Assembly (NCBI RefSeq): GCF_000314895.2 | Contig: NZ_CM001773.1 | Coordinates: forward strand, 2,143,185-2,207,184 | Direction: 5' to 3' | DNA from: Providencia sneebia DSM 19967 | Lineage (GTDB): Bacteria > Pseudomonadota > Gammaproteobacteria > Enterobacterales > Enterobacteriaceae | Length of the DNA stretch: 64,000 nt | Part shown: positions 7,640 to 17,314 of the stretch, one piece after another | How positions within the stretch are numbered: position 1 is the first letter of the stretch | How the letters are laid out: the number at the start of each line of letters is the position of its first letter | Program-made: the position numbers and the translations under genes | The notes under the pieces: model-generated | The model's database searches: none | What the model was told of the DNA's origin: nothing | The model's input: only the letters and a program-made list of their open reading frames with translations

Positions 7640-9577
7640 GTGCACGACGATTTCTCTTCTGATGGCTTTCTGGCAAAAACAATCCCCGGTTTTCAACCTC
7701 GTGCTGCGCAGGTGACAATGTCTAACGCGGTTGCTAATGCTATTGAGGAAAAACACGTGCTGGTAGCAGAAGCGGGTACGGGGACAGGAAAAACCTATGC
7801 ATATTTAGTCCCCGCATTGCGTTCTGGTAAAAAAGTGATTGTTTCCACGGGTTCAAAAGCATTGCAAGATCAGCTATATCACCGTGATTTACCCACTATT
7901 ATTGATGCTATGCAATATAACGGGCGTATTGCATTACTTAAAGGCCGTTCGAATTATTTATGCTTAGAGCGCTTAGACCAGCAGTCTTTGGGAGGCGGGA
8001 GCCTGGAACCCGAGATATTATCTGCGGTAGTACGTTTGCGCAGCTGGTCGATTGAATCTGAACTAGGCGATATTAGCACTTGCCATGATATTGCTGAAGA
8101 TCATGCTGTATGGCCATTAGTCACCAGCACAAATGATAACTGTTTGGGAAGTGATTGCCCGCGCTATCAAGAGTGCTTTGTACTTAAAGCCCGCCGTAAA
8201 GCACTAGAAGCTGATGTTATTGTGGTCAACCACCATTTATTTATGGCTGACCGTGTGGTGAAAGATACAGGTTTTGGAGAATTAATTCCGCAAGCTGACG
8301 TAACGATTTTTGATGAAGCGCATCAAATTCCCGATATTGCAAGCCAATATTTTGGTCAACAATTAAGCAGTCGCCAATTGCTTGATCTGGCAAGAGATAT
8401 GGTGATGGTTTATCGGACGGAATTGAAAGATCAAGCTCAGCTACAAAAAAGTGCGGATAGATTGACGCAAAGCACATTAGATTTTCGATTACATCTTGGC
8501 GAGAACAGTTTTCGCGGTAATCTGCGAGATTTACTGAAAATACCAATTGTGCAAAGAGCATTAGTATTGCTCGATGATGCTTTAGAACTCTGCTATGAAG
8601 TCATAAAAACCTCATTGGGACGTTCACAAACTGTTGATTCTTTATTCGAGCGGGTGACACAATATCGTAACCGTCTTAATCGACTGAAAGATGTCTCTAT
8701 ATCAGGTTACAGTTATTGGTTTGAAAGTTACGGACGGCATTTTCTATTGGCATTAACACCTTTGACTGTTGCTGAAAAATTCAGTGAAATGATTGCCAAT
8801 TCAACGTCGAGTTGGGTATTCACATCAGCAACTTTATCCGTTAATGAAAAATTAAGTTATTTTACAGATAGGCTAGGTTTATCCGATGCTAAGACGCTGC
8901 TATTAGCGAGCCCATTTGATTATGAAAGCCAAACATTACTCTGTGTTCCACGTTTTTTACCTGAAACGAATCAAAAAGGGATTTCGCAAAAGTTGGCAGC
9001 AATGCTTAGGCCTTTAATTATTAAAAACCAAGGCAGATGCTTTTTCTTGTGTACCTCTCATATGATGATGCGTGAACTCGCGGAGGAATTTAAAGCGAGT
9101 TTAACGTTACCTGTATTTATGCAAGGTGAAAGTAGTAAAAATAAACTCCTTTCGCAATTTATTGCTGCGGGAAATGCAGTGCTTGTGGCAACGAGCAGTT
9201 TTTGGGAAGGAGTTGATGTCAGGGGTGATGAGCTGACGTGCGTCATTATTGATAAACTACCTTTTACTGCACCTGATGATCCATTATTGCGTGCGCGCAT
9301 TGAAGATTGCCAAGTCAGAGGTGGTGATCCGTTTGCAGATGTACAGCTGCCTGATGCCGTCATTACCTTAAAACAAGGTGTAGGGCGACTTATTCGAGAT
9401 ACCAGTGATTATGGCGTTATTGTGATTTGTGATAACCGTTTAGTCACTCGGCCTTATGGTGAAGTGTTTTTAAATAGCCTACCGCCATCCCCGAGAACTC
9501 GAAGCTTAACTAAAACTATTGAGTTTCTTGAAAAAAACGAACTGAGACTAATAATGATAGAAAAACCAAGACGATAG
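7640..9577 (+). CDS. yoaA: DinG/XPD-family ATP-dependent helicase YoaA
   Basis: Superfamily 2 DNA helicase related to DinG and XPD. In E. coli it binds the HolC (chi) subunit of DNA polymerase III and helps repair damaged replication forks. The 645-residue protein has Walker A AEAGTGTGKT, the iron-sulfur cysteine cluster (CLERL then CLGSDCPRYQECF), a DEAH box in IFDEAHQIPDIASQYF, the SATLS motif and the helicase C-terminal QGVGRLIRD. The start is taken as GTG 7640, preceded by ACAGG at 7629-7633, because VHDDFSSDGFLAKTIPGF aligns with the E. coli N-terminus. An upstream in-frame ATG at 7583 would add 19 residues without family support. Confidence 0.94.
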   Translation: MHDDFSSDGFLAKTIPGFQPRAAQVTMSNAVANAIEEKHVLVAEAGTGTGKTYAYLVPALRSGKKVIVSTGSKALQDQLYHRDLPTIIDAMQYNGRIALLKGRSNYLCLERLDQQSLGGGSLEPEILSAVVRLRSWSIESELGDISTCHDIAEDHAVWPLVTSTNDNCLGSDCPRYQECFVLKARRKALEADVIVVNHHLFMADRVVKDTGFGELIPQADVTIFDEAHQIPDIASQYFGQQLSSRQLLDLARDMVMVYRTELKDQAQLQKSADRLTQSTLDFRLHLGENSFRGNLRDLLKIPIVQRALVLLDDALELCYEVIKTSLGRSQTVDSLFERVTQYRNRLNRLKDVSISGYSYWFESYGRHFLLALTPLTVAEKFSEMIANSTSSWVFTSATLSVNEKLSYFTDRLGLSDAKTLLLASPFDYESQTLLCVPRFLPETNQKGISQKLAAMLRPLIIKNQGRCFFLCTSHMMMRELAEEFKASLTLPVFMQGESSKNKLLSQFIAAGNAVLVATSSFWEGVDVRGDELTCVIIDKLPFTAPDDPLLRARIEDCQVRGGDPFADVQLPDAVITLKQGVGRLIRDTSDYGVIVICDNRLVTRPYGEVFLNSLPPSPRTRSLTKTIEFLEKNELRLIMIEKPRR

Positions 9578-9753
9578 AATAGGTTTTGTACTGTTAAATG
9601 CTTAGATTATGTTATCATATTTTGCAATTTAGGGCTGTTATCTACTTGATTTAATCAATAAGATACCATTGAGTCATGTTATATTAAACCCAATTACAGG
9701 TTGCTGTGCGCGAGCATGGTAGCGTCAATTTAATCATTTGCCGGAGTTATGGC

Positions 9754-10446
9754 ATGTCGAGTCGTATCCTTGCTGTTGATACAGCAACAGAAGCATGTTC
9801 TGTCGCACTGTTATGTGATGGAGAAATTATTTCTCGTTTTGCAATCTCACCTCGTGAGCATACCCAAAAAGTTTTACCTATGGTTGAAGATGTTTTATCC
9901 GAGGCGGGGATTAAACTGAATCAGCTAGATGCATTAGCATTTGGGCGAGGACCGGGGAGCTTCACTGGCGTGCGAATTGGTGTTGGGATTGCGCAAGGTT
10001 TAGCACTAGGTGCCAACTTACCTATGATTGGTATCTCATCTTTGATGGCTTTAGCAGAAGGGGCTTATCGCTTGCAGGGACAAGAAAATGTCTTGGTTGC
10101 AATAGATGCGAGAATGTCTGAAATTTATTGTGCACAATATCAACGAACAGAAAATAGCCTGTGGCTTGGTGAAGAAACTGAAGCGGTTATGAGCCCAGAT
10201 ATTTTCCAACAAAAGATTGCTGATTTAACGGGGCAGTGGAGTTTTGCTGGAACTGGATGGCAAGCTTATCCGCAATTAGGGGAAAATCTCACTTTAGTTG
10301 ATAGCACAGTAGAATTGCCAGCTGCGCAAGATATGCTGCCAATTGCAGAACAGTTATGGCTAGTAGGAAAAGTGCAAGCTGTTGAAGATGTTGAGCCGAC
10401 TTATTTGCGTAATGAAGTGACATGGAAAAAACTGCCGGGCCGTTAA
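9754..10446 (+). CDS. tsaB: tRNA t6A biosynthesis protein TsaB
   Basis: Essential cytosolic ASKHA-fold protein that pairs with TsaD and TsaE to transfer the threonylcarbamoyl group to A37 of ANN-decoding tRNAs. The 230-residue product has the TsaB N-terminus [17 protein letters not shown], the block [16 protein letters not shown], the signature [20 protein letters not shown] and [15 protein letters not shown]. An upstream in-frame start at 9706 would add 16 residues. The ATG at 9754 has CCGGAG at 9741-9746 and fits the family. It heads the tsaB-yeaY-fadD-rnd block seen in E. coli. Confidence 0.95.
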   Translation: MSSRILAVDTATEACSVALLCDGEIISRFAISPREHTQKVLPMVEDVLSEAGIKLNQLDALAFGRGPGSFTGVRIGVGIAQGLALGANLPMIGISSLMALAEGAYRLQGQENVLVAIDARMSEIYCAQYQRTENSLWLGEETEAVMSPDIFQQKIADLTGQWSFAGTGWQAYPQLGENLTLVDSTVELPAAQDMLPIAEQLWLVGKVQAVEDVEPTYLRNEVTWKKLPGR

Positions 10447-10679
10447 TCCGGCTTCTATCATATTTATTCTGAGTCGGTTGGGAAATGTCAGTAAGTTGTT
10501 ATAAAATTAAAGTAGATTATCTGTCACTAACTCAGTAAATAGGATTGTTATTTAGATGCTCTATTTATGATTATTTATAGTTTCCGGTAAGTTAGATTGT
10601 ACATATCGTGTTATTGTAGATAAGAATCATTTTAATCTTAGTCGACTGAATTTATAATAAAGCTAAACGGAGGTGGTGA

Positions 10680-11291
10680 ATGGAAAAGAAACTTAATTAC
10701 CGCTCTGCACTTAAAATAGTTTTATTTGCAGGCGTACTAGCATTAACGGGTTGCGTATCGATACCGTCATCTATTCAAGGTTCATCGCCTAACCCAGCGG
10801 TTAATCTAGCATCGGTTCAAAATGCACCTGAAATGTATGTTGGGCAAGAAGGCCGTTTTGGTGGAAAAGTGATCTCTGTATTTAACGAGCCAAGCAGAAC
10901 GCGTTTGGAAATTGCTGTTATGCCACTGAACAAATATGATGCAGCTCCTGAATTAAATACTGCATCAGAAGGTCGTATTTATGCTTATGCGAATGGTTTC
11001 CTTGATCCAGCTGATTTCAAAGGTCGTTATATCACTGTGGTAGGCAAAATCACTGGCGTGAAAGCAGGTAAGATTGGTGAAATTGCATATAACTATGTGA
11101 CGCTTAATGTAACGGGTTATCAACGTTGGAATATGGCTCAAAGTGTTATTATGCCGCCAGTAGGGCCTTGGGGCTATGGTGGTTATTATGGTGACCCATA
11201 CTTCTATAATCATCCTTGGGGCTATGGGTACGGATATGGTTATGGTTACCCAGGTGGAGTTGCGCCCGTTCAAACTTATTTAACTGAATAA
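10680..11291 (+). CDS. yeaY: Slp-family outer membrane lipoprotein YeaY
   Basis: Predicted outer-membrane lipoprotein of the Slp family, of unknown exact function. The 203 residues begin with a signal peptide and the lipobox LTGC, with the lipidated cysteine at about residue 25. The Slp domain follows, with VGQEGRFGGKVISVFN and FKGRYITVVGKITGVKAGKIGE. The last 40 residues are strikingly rich in glycine, tyrosine and aromatic residues, including a GYGYGYGYGYP run. GGAGG precedes the ATG. Position between tsaB and fadD matches E. coli yeaY. A strong terminator follows. Confidence 0.9.
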   Translation: MEKKLNYRSALKIVLFAGVLALTGCVSIPSSIQGSSPNPAVNLASVQNAPEMYVGQEGRFGGKVISVFNEPSRTRLEIAVMPLNKYDAAPELNTASEGRIYAYANGFLDPADFKGRYITVVGKITGVKAGKIGEIAYNYVTLNVTGYQRWNMAQSVIMPPVGPWGYGGYYGDPYFYNHPWGYGYGYGYGYPGGVAPVQTYLTE

Positions 11292-11301
11292 TACTGATTT
11301 T

Positions 11302-11334
11302 AAGAGGACGTAATTTAACGTCCTCTTTTTATCT
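11302..11334 (+). terminator. yeaY intrinsic terminator
   Basis: Arms AAGAGGACGT (11302-11311) and ACGTCCTCTT (11318-11327), 6-base loop, then TTTATCTTT. It begins 11 bases after the yeaY stop codon. Confidence 0.9.
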
Positions 11335-11533
11335 TTATTTATTGATATTGACGCCAAGTTATTTCTTCTATAATTAAATCCTGTCTTGTTATTGCGTGAT
11401 TAAATATCCTATATTTTAGTTCCAACCTGATAATGACGTAATTTAGAGATGACTTTACATTTCTAAATAGCCAAGTCAGCCCGTTCTTCTATTCTTATTT
11501 TGCGAAATTCTCCTCAATTTCAGGGAAAGTGTG

Positions 11534-11660
11534 TATAATTCTCGGCGCATTCTAAATATGTCAAATTGGTTTTAACTTGCCATATAATGGATGTACACCA
11601 GATTTAATTCTGGGAAACTAACTAAAAAATACCGTAGGCGGAATTGACCGCCTATTTTTG
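11534..11660 (+). ncRNA. Candidate short transcript or leader upstream of fadD
   Basis: Two perfect TATAAT hexamers (11534-11539 and 11583-11588) are followed by a terminator-like hairpin, TAGGCGG (11635-11641), loop AATTGA, CCGCCTA (11648-11654), and then TTTTTG. A transcript of about 60-115 bases would result, ending 140 bases before the fadD start and upstream of the FadR site. It could be a small RNA or an attenuated early leader of fadD. Neither -35 element is convincing and I recognise no known RNA family. Confidence 0.35.
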
Positions 11661-11722
11661 TTTCGAAGGAATGAAATTTATTTAGTGATAGACCTCTCAA
11701 CCTTAGCATTGGTTATTTTCCA

Positions 11723-11739
11723 AACTGGTACGCTGAGTT
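11723..11739 (+). promoter_or_regulatory. FadR operator upstream of fadD
   Basis: AACTGGTACGCTGAGTT fits the 17-bp FadR consensus (AACTGGTCNGACNAGTT type) at most positions. It sits 60 bases before the fadD start codon, where FadR represses fadD in E. coli until long-chain acyl-CoA releases it. Confidence 0.7.
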
Positions 11740-11798
11740 AATATTTTGTTAAAGGAGTGTGTCGGTTATATTGCTATACTAAATTCAGGAGTCATACT

Positions 11799-13487
11799 TT
11801 GGAAAAAATCTGGCTAAAAAATTATCCTACAGATGTCCCGGAAGAGATCGATCCTGACCGATTTGCCTCTTTGGCTGAGCTGCTAGAAAATTCGGTTTCT
11901 CAATATGCCGATCAACCTGCATTCATTAATATGGGTGCGGTAATGACATACCGAAAACTAGAGGAAAGGAGCCGCGCATTTGCTGCTTATTTACAAAATG
12001 GTTTAGGATTAAAAAAAGGGGATCGCGTCGCATTAATGATGCCAAATCTTCTGCAATACCCTATTGCATTATTCGGCATATTGCGTGCAGGGATGGTTGC
12101 CGTTAACGTCAATCCACTTTATACACCAAGAGAGCTTGAGCACCAGTTAAATGACAGTGGTGCGGCTGCAATCGTTATTGTTTCAAACTTTGCCCATACC
12201 TTAGAAAAGGTTGTTTTTAATACAAAAGTTAAACATGTTATTTTAACTAGAATGGGAGATCAGCTGCCGCGACCTAAAGCGACATTAGTTGATTTCATTG
12301 TTAAATATGTGAAGCGCTTAGTACCAAAATACAATCTTCCTGATGCCATCTCGTTTCGCCGTGCAATGCATTATGGTTATCGTATGCAATATGTTAAACC
12401 TAATATTGCGGGTGATGATTTAGCATTCCTCCAATATACCGGTGGTACGACTGGAGTTGCGAAAGGTGCCATGTTAACTCATCGCAATATGTTGGCTAAT
12501 CTAGAGCAAGCAAGATCCGCTTATGGGCCAGCATTAAAATTTGGCGAAGAGTTTGTGGTAACTGCATTGCCGCTTTATCACGTTTTTGCATTAATGGTGA
12601 ACTGTTTGCTGTTCATCAATGTGGGCGGGGTGAATTTACTCATAACCAACCCTAGAGATGTACCTGGTACCGTTAAAGAATTAGCGCGTTATCCCATCAC
12701 CGCAATCACTGGGGTCAATACATTATTTAATGCATGGCTGCATAATGATGAATTCCATAAGCTTGATTTTTCTAATTTAAGATTATCAGTTGGTGGTGGA
12801 ATGCCAGTGCAAAAATCCGTTGCAGAGAAGTGGCAAAAGCTGACAGGAAAGCACTTATTAGAAGGATATGGCCTGACAGAGTGTTCACCGCTTGTCACAG
12901 GAAATCCATATAATCTGACGGAGTATAGTGGTAATATCGGCCTACCAGTACCTTCAACGGATGTGAAGTTTTTAAACGACGAAGGCCAAGAAGTGGCTAT
13001 TGGTGAGCCAGGCGAAATGTGGGTAAAAGGCCCACAAGTGATGAAAGGTTATTGGAATCGACCTGATTCAACCGCTGAAGCCATTCATGATGGTTGGCTA
13101 GCAACTGGGGATATTGCTGAAATTAATGAAGAAGGTTATATCCGGATTGTTGACCGCAAAAAAGACATGATTATTGTCTCTGGTTTTAATGTTTATCCTA
13201 ATGAAGTTGAAGATGTGATTGCGGCTCATCCTGATGTCGTTGAATGTGCAGCAATTGGCATACCGAGTGAAAGCACCGGAGAGGCCGTTAAAGTTTTTGT
13301 GATCTCTAAAAATGCCAATTTAACTTCAGATGATTTGAAAGCTTTCTGTCGACGTTCTTTAACTGCCTATAAGGTTCCGAAAATTTTCGAATTTCGTGAT
13401 GAATTACCAAAATCAAATGTTGGTAAAATATTGCGTAAAGATTTGCGTGACGAAGAGAAAATGCGGCAAAATAAATCATTGGCCTAA
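11799..13487 (+). CDS. fadD: Long-chain fatty acid-CoA ligase FadD
   Basis: Inner-membrane-associated AMP-forming acyl-CoA synthetase that activates imported fatty acids for beta-oxidation. The 562-residue product shows the AMP-binding motif [29 protein letters not shown], the hinge [18 protein letters not shown] and the C-terminal lysine motif [10 protein letters not shown]. The start is TTG at 11799. It has AGGAG at 11787-11791 and gives [17 protein letters not shown], colinear with E. coli FadD. An upstream GTG at 11757 would add 14 residues without support. FadR control is indicated by the operator at 11723-11739. Confidence 0.96.
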   Translation: MEKIWLKNYPTDVPEEIDPDRFASLAELLENSVSQYADQPAFINMGAVMTYRKLEERSRAFAAYLQNGLGLKKGDRVALMMPNLLQYPIALFGILRAGMVAVNVNPLYTPRELEHQLNDSGAAAIVIVSNFAHTLEKVVFNTKVKHVILTRMGDQLPRPKATLVDFIVKYVKRLVPKYNLPDAISFRRAMHYGYRMQYVKPNIAGDDLAFLQYTGGTTGVAKGAMLTHRNMLANLEQARSAYGPALKFGEEFVVTALPLYHVFALMVNCLLFINVGGVNLLITNPRDVPGTVKELARYPITAITGVNTLFNAWLHNDEFHKLDFSNLRLSVGGGMPVQKSVAEKWQKLTGKHLLEGYGLTECSPLVTGNPYNLTEYSGNIGLPVPSTDVKFLNDEGQEVAIGEPGEMWVKGPQVMKGYWNRPDSTAEAIHDGWLATGDIAEINEEGYIRIVDRKKDMIIVSGFNVYPNEVEDVIAAHPDVVECAAIGIPSESTGEAVKVFVISKNANLTSDDLKAFCRRSLTAYKVPKIFEFRDELPKSNVGKILRKDLRDEEKMRQNKSLA

Positions 13488-13515
13488 TCTATTCATAGTC
13501 TAATAACCTTGATGA

Positions 13516-13541
13516 GTAACACTGGATTTTTCCAGTGTTAC
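13516..13541 (+). terminator. Hairpin between fadD and rnd
   Basis: Perfect 11-bp stem GTAACACTGGA/TCCAGTGTTAC with a TTTT loop, 28 bases after the fadD stop. No T tract follows, so it may be an RNA-stability or partial termination element and allow read-through to rnd. Confidence 0.5.
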
Positions 13542-13573
13542 TGTAATAAAAATATAAAAAAGAGAAATGTGTT

Positions 13574-14698
13574 TTGAATTATCGTTTAGTTACAACTGAT
13601 AGCGAGTTAGTACAAGTATGCCAGCAGGCAAGTGAAGCCGAATGGTTAGCATTGGATACCGAATTCATCCGTACCAGAACTTTCTATCCACAATTAGGTT
13701 TGCTACAACTTTATGATGGAAAACAAGTTTCTCTGATTGATCCTTTAACTATTACGGATTTTTCACCGTTTAAAACGTTGTTGTCTAATCAACATCAGAT
13801 AAAGTTTTTACACGCAGGTAGTGAAGATCTTGAAGTCTTTTTGCATGATTTCGGTTGTGTTCCAGACCCCATGATTGATACGCAAGTTATTGCGGCTTTT
13901 TTAGGCTATCCAATTTCTTGTGGTTTTGCTTCTTTAGTCTCGGAACATCTTGAAATTGAATTGGATAAAAGTGAATCTCGTACTGATTGGCGCGCTCGCC
14001 CCTTAAGTGATAAACAGTGTGAATATGCTGCTGCCGACGTATTCTATTTGTTGCCATTAGCTAAAATTTTGATGCAAAAAGTCGAAGATGCAGGCTATCT
14101 TACTGATGCGAAAGAAGAGTGTTTACGAACGGTTGCACGCAGACAAAAAGTCATTGATCCTGCAAAGGCGTATCGAAATATTACCAATGCTTGTCAATTA
14201 AAAGATGAACAATTAGCGTGTTTGCAAATGCTTGCTGAATGGCGGTTAAATCAAGCTAAAGCGCGTGATATGGCAATTAACTTTGTTGTAAAAGAAGAGC
14301 ATTTGTGGAAAGTTGCTCGTTTTATGCCAAGTTCTTTAGCTGAACTTGATGCATTGGGGCTAACAGGGCAAGAAATACGTTGCCATGGTCGGCGCTTATT
14401 AAGCATAGTTGAAAAAGCGCAACAGATGGATGAAAGTGAGTATCCTAAAGCGGTTTCTAACCTTAATGAACAAGCTCAATATAAAAGTTTATTTAAAGAA
14501 ATTAAAACAGCCGTTAAAGAAATAGCAGAGCTCGAAAAATTCAATGTAGAGCTTCTAGCATCCAGACGCCAAATAAACCAATTATTGTCTGTACATTGGG
14601 GAATAAAGTCCGTAACTGGTCAACCTGAATTATTGGATGGCTGGAGAGGACGTTTACTTGCCAAAACAATTACAGAACTACTTGCTCAAGCGGATTAG
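13574..14698 (+). CDS. rnd: Ribonuclease D
   Basis: 3'-5' exoribonuclease of the DEDD family that trims tRNA and other stable RNA precursors in the cytosol. The 374-residue protein has the exonuclease motifs LALDTEFIRTRTFYPQLGLL, HAGSEDLEVF and CEYAAADVFYLLPLA, followed by an HRDC region (about 210-290, with LAEWRLNQAKARDMAINFVV). Like E. coli rnd it begins with TTG, here directly after a T-rich stretch, with a purine-rich AAAGAGAAA a few bases upstream. It lies 86 bases after fadD, and a terminator follows. Confidence 0.95.
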   Translation: MNYRLVTTDSELVQVCQQASEAEWLALDTEFIRTRTFYPQLGLLQLYDGKQVSLIDPLTITDFSPFKTLLSNQHQIKFLHAGSEDLEVFLHDFGCVPDPMIDTQVIAAFLGYPISCGFASLVSEHLEIELDKSESRTDWRARPLSDKQCEYAAADVFYLLPLAKILMQKVEDAGYLTDAKEECLRTVARRQKVIDPAKAYRNITNACQLKDEQLACLQMLAEWRLNQAKARDMAINFVVKEEHLWKVARFMPSSLAELDALGLTGQEIRCHGRRLLSIVEKAQQMDESEYPKAVSNLNEQAQYKSLFKEIKTAVKEIAELEKFNVELLASRRQINQLLSVHWGIKSVTGQPELLDGWRGRLLAKTITELLAQAD

Positions 14699-14747
14699 TT
14701 GACTTAGTTGTTAGGCTCTGTCTAATTAACCATTTTGCAAATGAGGT

Positions 14748-14783
14748 AAGGCCCCTAATGATTATCACTAGGAGCCTTTTTAG
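14748..14783 (+). terminator. rnd intrinsic terminator
   Basis: Arms AAGGCCCCTA (14748-14757) and TAGGAGCCTT (14769-14778), one mismatch, 11-base loop, then TTTAGTTTTT. Confidence 0.8.
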
Positions 14784-14990
14784 TTTTTATCTCAAAGATA
14801 ATTTAAGCTGTTGTGTCTAAAATACAGTGTGCTTGTGGGATTAATTGAATAAATCCAAAGCATGCTGATATAACCTATTTTTTTATTTTTGAGCGCATAG
14901 CTTAATACAATGTAACTACATACTAAGCAATAAATAGCAATATGATAAGTCACTATGCGGCGTATACGCGATAAATAATAAAGATATATT

Positions 14991-15027
14991 AAGCCGTTAT
15001 TTGACATGATAAAACAACGGCTTTTTT
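14991..15027. terminator. Terminator between rnd and minE
   Basis: Arms AAGCCGTT (14991-14998) and AACGGCTT (15016-15023) with a 17-base loop. A T run follows on the plus strand and AATATAT on the minus strand. It most likely ends the minCDE transcript. The whole rnd-minE interval (14699-15039) contains only this and the rnd terminator. Confidence 0.65.
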
Positions 15028-15039
15028 CAGTCTCTATTT

Positions 15040-15312
15040 TTATGGCGTTTTAGCGTCATCACCTTCTGGCAATGTTACGTTAAGCTCAAGTACTGAAATA
15101 TCATCATCTTTTTGTTCAAATTGCACGGAAAGCATTTCTGGGTCAACTTGAACATATTTGCAAATGACTTGTAAAATGTCACGTTTCATATCCGCAAGAT
15201 AGGGAGGTTCACTATCACCACGACGACGTTCAGCAACAATGATTTGTAATCGCTCCTTTGCGATATTTGCTGTCGGCTTTTTTCTCGACAGGAAGAAATC
15301 CAATAAAGCCAT
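15040..15312 (-). CDS. minE: Cell division topological specificity factor MinE
   Basis: Stimulates MinD ATPase and drives pole-to-pole oscillation of MinCD, confining Z-ring inhibition to the poles. The 90-residue protein starts with the membrane-targeting helix [22 protein letters not shown] and has the MinD-contact segment [11 protein letters not shown] followed by the dimerisation domain ([19 protein letters not shown]). It lies three bases after minD in the minCDE operon. Confidence 0.97.
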   Translation of the reverse strand: MALLDFFLSRKKPTANIAKERLQIIVAERRRGDSEPPYLADMKRDILQVICKYVQVDPEMLSVQFEQKDDDISVLELNVTLPEGDDAKTP

Positions 15313-15315
15313 TAT

Positions 15316-16131
15316 TTACCCCCCAAATAGGCGTTTTAAGAAGCCTTTCTTCTCTTCTTCTATAAATCGGATAGGGCGATCTTCACCTAGAATACGCTCA
15401 ACACAGTCGCTATATGCTTGCCCTGCATCTGAATCGGCATCTAAAATAACAGGTTCACCTTGGTTAGATGAACGTAAAACAGATTGATCTTCTGGAATGA
15501 CACCAATTAAAGGAATACATAAAATTTCCAAGACATCTTCCATACTAAGCATATCACCACGAGTCACTCGACCTGGATTATAACGAGTGAGTAGTAAATG
15601 TTCTTTAATAGGCTCTAACCCTTGCTCAGCACGGCGTGATTTTGAAGCAAGAATGCCTAAAATGCGGTCAGAGTCACGAACAGAGGAAACTTCTGGGTTG
15701 GTGGTAATAATCGCTTCATCGGCAAAGTAGAGAGCCATTAACGCTCCGCTTTCAATACCAGCAGGTGAATCACAAACAATAAAATCAAATGCTAGCTCAT
15801 TACTGAGTTCATCTAAGATTTTCTCAACACCTTCTCGCGTTAAAGCATCTTTGTCGCGTGTCTGTGATGCAGGTAAGATAAAGAGATTTTCTGTACGTTT
15901 ATCTTTGATTAGTGCTTGATTAAGTGTCGCATCACCTTGGATGACATTAACGAAGTCATACACTACGCGGCGTTCACATCCCATAATCAGATCGAGGTTA
16001 CGTAGGCCGATATCAAAATCGATAACGACTGTTTTTTTCCCTCGTTGTGCTAGGCCTGTAGCTATGGCCGCGCTTGAAGTGGTTTTACCAACACCACCTT
16101 TACCCGATGTAACAACAATTATGCGTGCCAT
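15316..16131 (-). CDS. minD: Septum site-determining ATPase MinD
   Basis: Membrane-associated ParA-family ATPase that recruits MinC and is displaced by MinE. The 271 residues show the deviant Walker A GKGGVGKTTSSAA near the N-terminus, switch I and II regions (VIDFDIGLRNLDL, VCDSPAGIESGA) and the C-terminal amphipathic membrane-targeting helix EEKKGFLKRLFGG. It is the middle gene of minCDE, 23 bases after minC. Confidence 0.98.
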   Translation of the reverse strand: MARIIVVTSGKGGVGKTTSSAAIATGLAQRGKKTVVIDFDIGLRNLDLIMGCERRVVYDFVNVIQGDATLNQALIKDKRTENLFILPASQTRDKDALTREGVEKILDELSNELAFDFIVCDSPAGIESGALMALYFADEAIITTNPEVSSVRDSDRILGILASKSRRAEQGLEPIKEHLLLTRYNPGRVTRGDMLSMEDVLEILCIPLIGVIPEDQSVLRSSNQGEPVILDADSDAGQAYSDCVERILGEDRPIRFIEEEKKGFLKRLFGG

Positions 16132-16154
16132 GAATAATTCCTTGTAAATAAGGT

Positions 16155-16865
16155 CTAAAATAAGTTCTCAATATTTAATTTGTTATCAACGAGACGAAGT
16201 TTCGTTGCTTTGCCGAGATATTCAGAAGGTATCTGATCACTCAACCAATATTCACCTGCAATTGACACCAGTTCAGCTTGTAAATGAATACAATAAATTT
16301 GACTTTCAATATCGCCGGAAGCGCCCGCTAAGGCTCGGCCTCGCATCACGCCATAGATATGAATATTACCATCTGCTAATAATTCTGCACCTGCGCTAAC
16401 ATTACTTGCCACGACGAGATCACTATTTGGTGCATAAATCCGTTGTCCTGAACGAACAGGCGTATTAATAATTCGCGTTTTACGGTGATGGAATTCAGGA
16501 TCAGGCGGTGTTTCGGCAACGTGTGTCGCTTCAGGCTGAATTTCGGCAGCTTTTTGGCTTTTCCCTTCACTGAGAATAGGTAAACCAGAATCACTGACTT
16601 TTTTGCGTAATTGCGGGTCAGTGCAACCACTTACCCCGACAACTCTAAGGTCTACGGAAACTATTGCTTTATTAATGCTATATAAATCAGCTTGTTCCGT
16701 AAGAGAAGCAACGTTAATAACGATAGGTGCATTTTTAAAAAAGTCAGGAGCTTGGCTGACTTTATCCTGTAGTGCTTTTTTAATGAGTTTAGGTTCTTCA
16801 CTATGTAAGTGAAGAACAGAAAGTGTAAAGCTACTACCTTTGAGTTCTATTGGCGACTGTGACAT
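16155..16865 (-). CDS. minC: Septum formation inhibitor MinC
   Basis: FtsZ assembly inhibitor delivered to the membrane by MinD. The 236-residue protein has an N-terminal FtsZ-interacting domain (about 1-110, [20 protein letters not shown]), a proline/histidine-rich linker, and a C-terminal beta-helix domain (about 130-236) with the conserved [35 protein letters not shown] and [10 protein letters not shown]. It is the first gene of the minCDE operon, divergent from ycgL as in E. coli. Confidence 0.96.
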   Translation of the reverse strand: MSQSPIELKGSSFTLSVLHLHSEEPKLIKKALQDKVSQAPDFFKNAPIVINVASLTEQADLYSINKAIVSVDLRVVGVSGCTDPQLRKKVSDSGLPILSEGKSQKAAEIQPEATHVAETPPDPEFHHRKTRIINTPVRSGQRIYAPNSDLVVASNVSAGAELLADGNIHIYGVMRGRALAGASGDIESQIYCIHLQAELVSIAGEYWLSDQIPSEYLGKATKLRLVDNKLNIENLF

Positions 16866-16992
16866 CTATCCGGCTCAGCAAATTAAAATATCCGAAACAA
16901 ACTTCGGGTGGCGATATTCTGTAAAACAATAGCATGTTATAGTTACTGTATTCTTCAAGCAAGCCAATGCGCTATAAAAAGAGTTAAATATA

Positions 16993-17253
16993 ATGATTTG
17001 TGCAATATATCGTAGTCCTAATCGTGATCAAACATATCTTTATATTGAGAAAAAAGATGATTTTTCTCGAGTCCCTGAAGAACTACTGAAACAATTTGGT
17101 ACGCCGCAATTTGCAATGATGTTATCCCTGTCAAACCGCGATAAACTGGCAAATGCGGATATCGAAAAGGTCAAAACTGATTTAGCTGAGGTGGGTTACT
17201 ATCTGCAATTTCCACCACCAGTTGAAGATTTATTAGCGGAATATCGTGAATAA
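16993..17253 (+). CDS. ycgL: YcgL-domain protein
   Basis: Small conserved cytosolic protein of unknown function. The 86 residues carry the YcgL signature [21 protein letters not shown] and the block [20 protein letters not shown] followed by PPPVEDLL. It is somewhat shorter than E. coli YcgL, lacking the N- and C-terminal extensions. It starts the plus-strand cluster ycgL-transglycosylase-ycgM-ycgN-grxB opposite minC. Confidence 0.93.
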   Translation: MICAIYRSPNRDQTYLYIEKKDDFSRVPEELLKQFGTPQFAMMLSLSNRDKLANADIEKVKTDLAEVGYYLQFPPPVEDLLAEYRE

Positions 17254-17314
17254 TTTCGACGAATAAAAAATTAAGAAAAAACTGATAGGTCTTTTAACCG
17301 ACAAAAGTGATCAA

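Noticed and set aside
14792..15007. A 71-codon open frame on the minus strand between rnd and minE
   Set aside because: Its start lies inside the terminator hairpin arms (14991-15023), there is no ribosome binding site, and it resembles nothing. It is chance frame in A+T-rich sequence.
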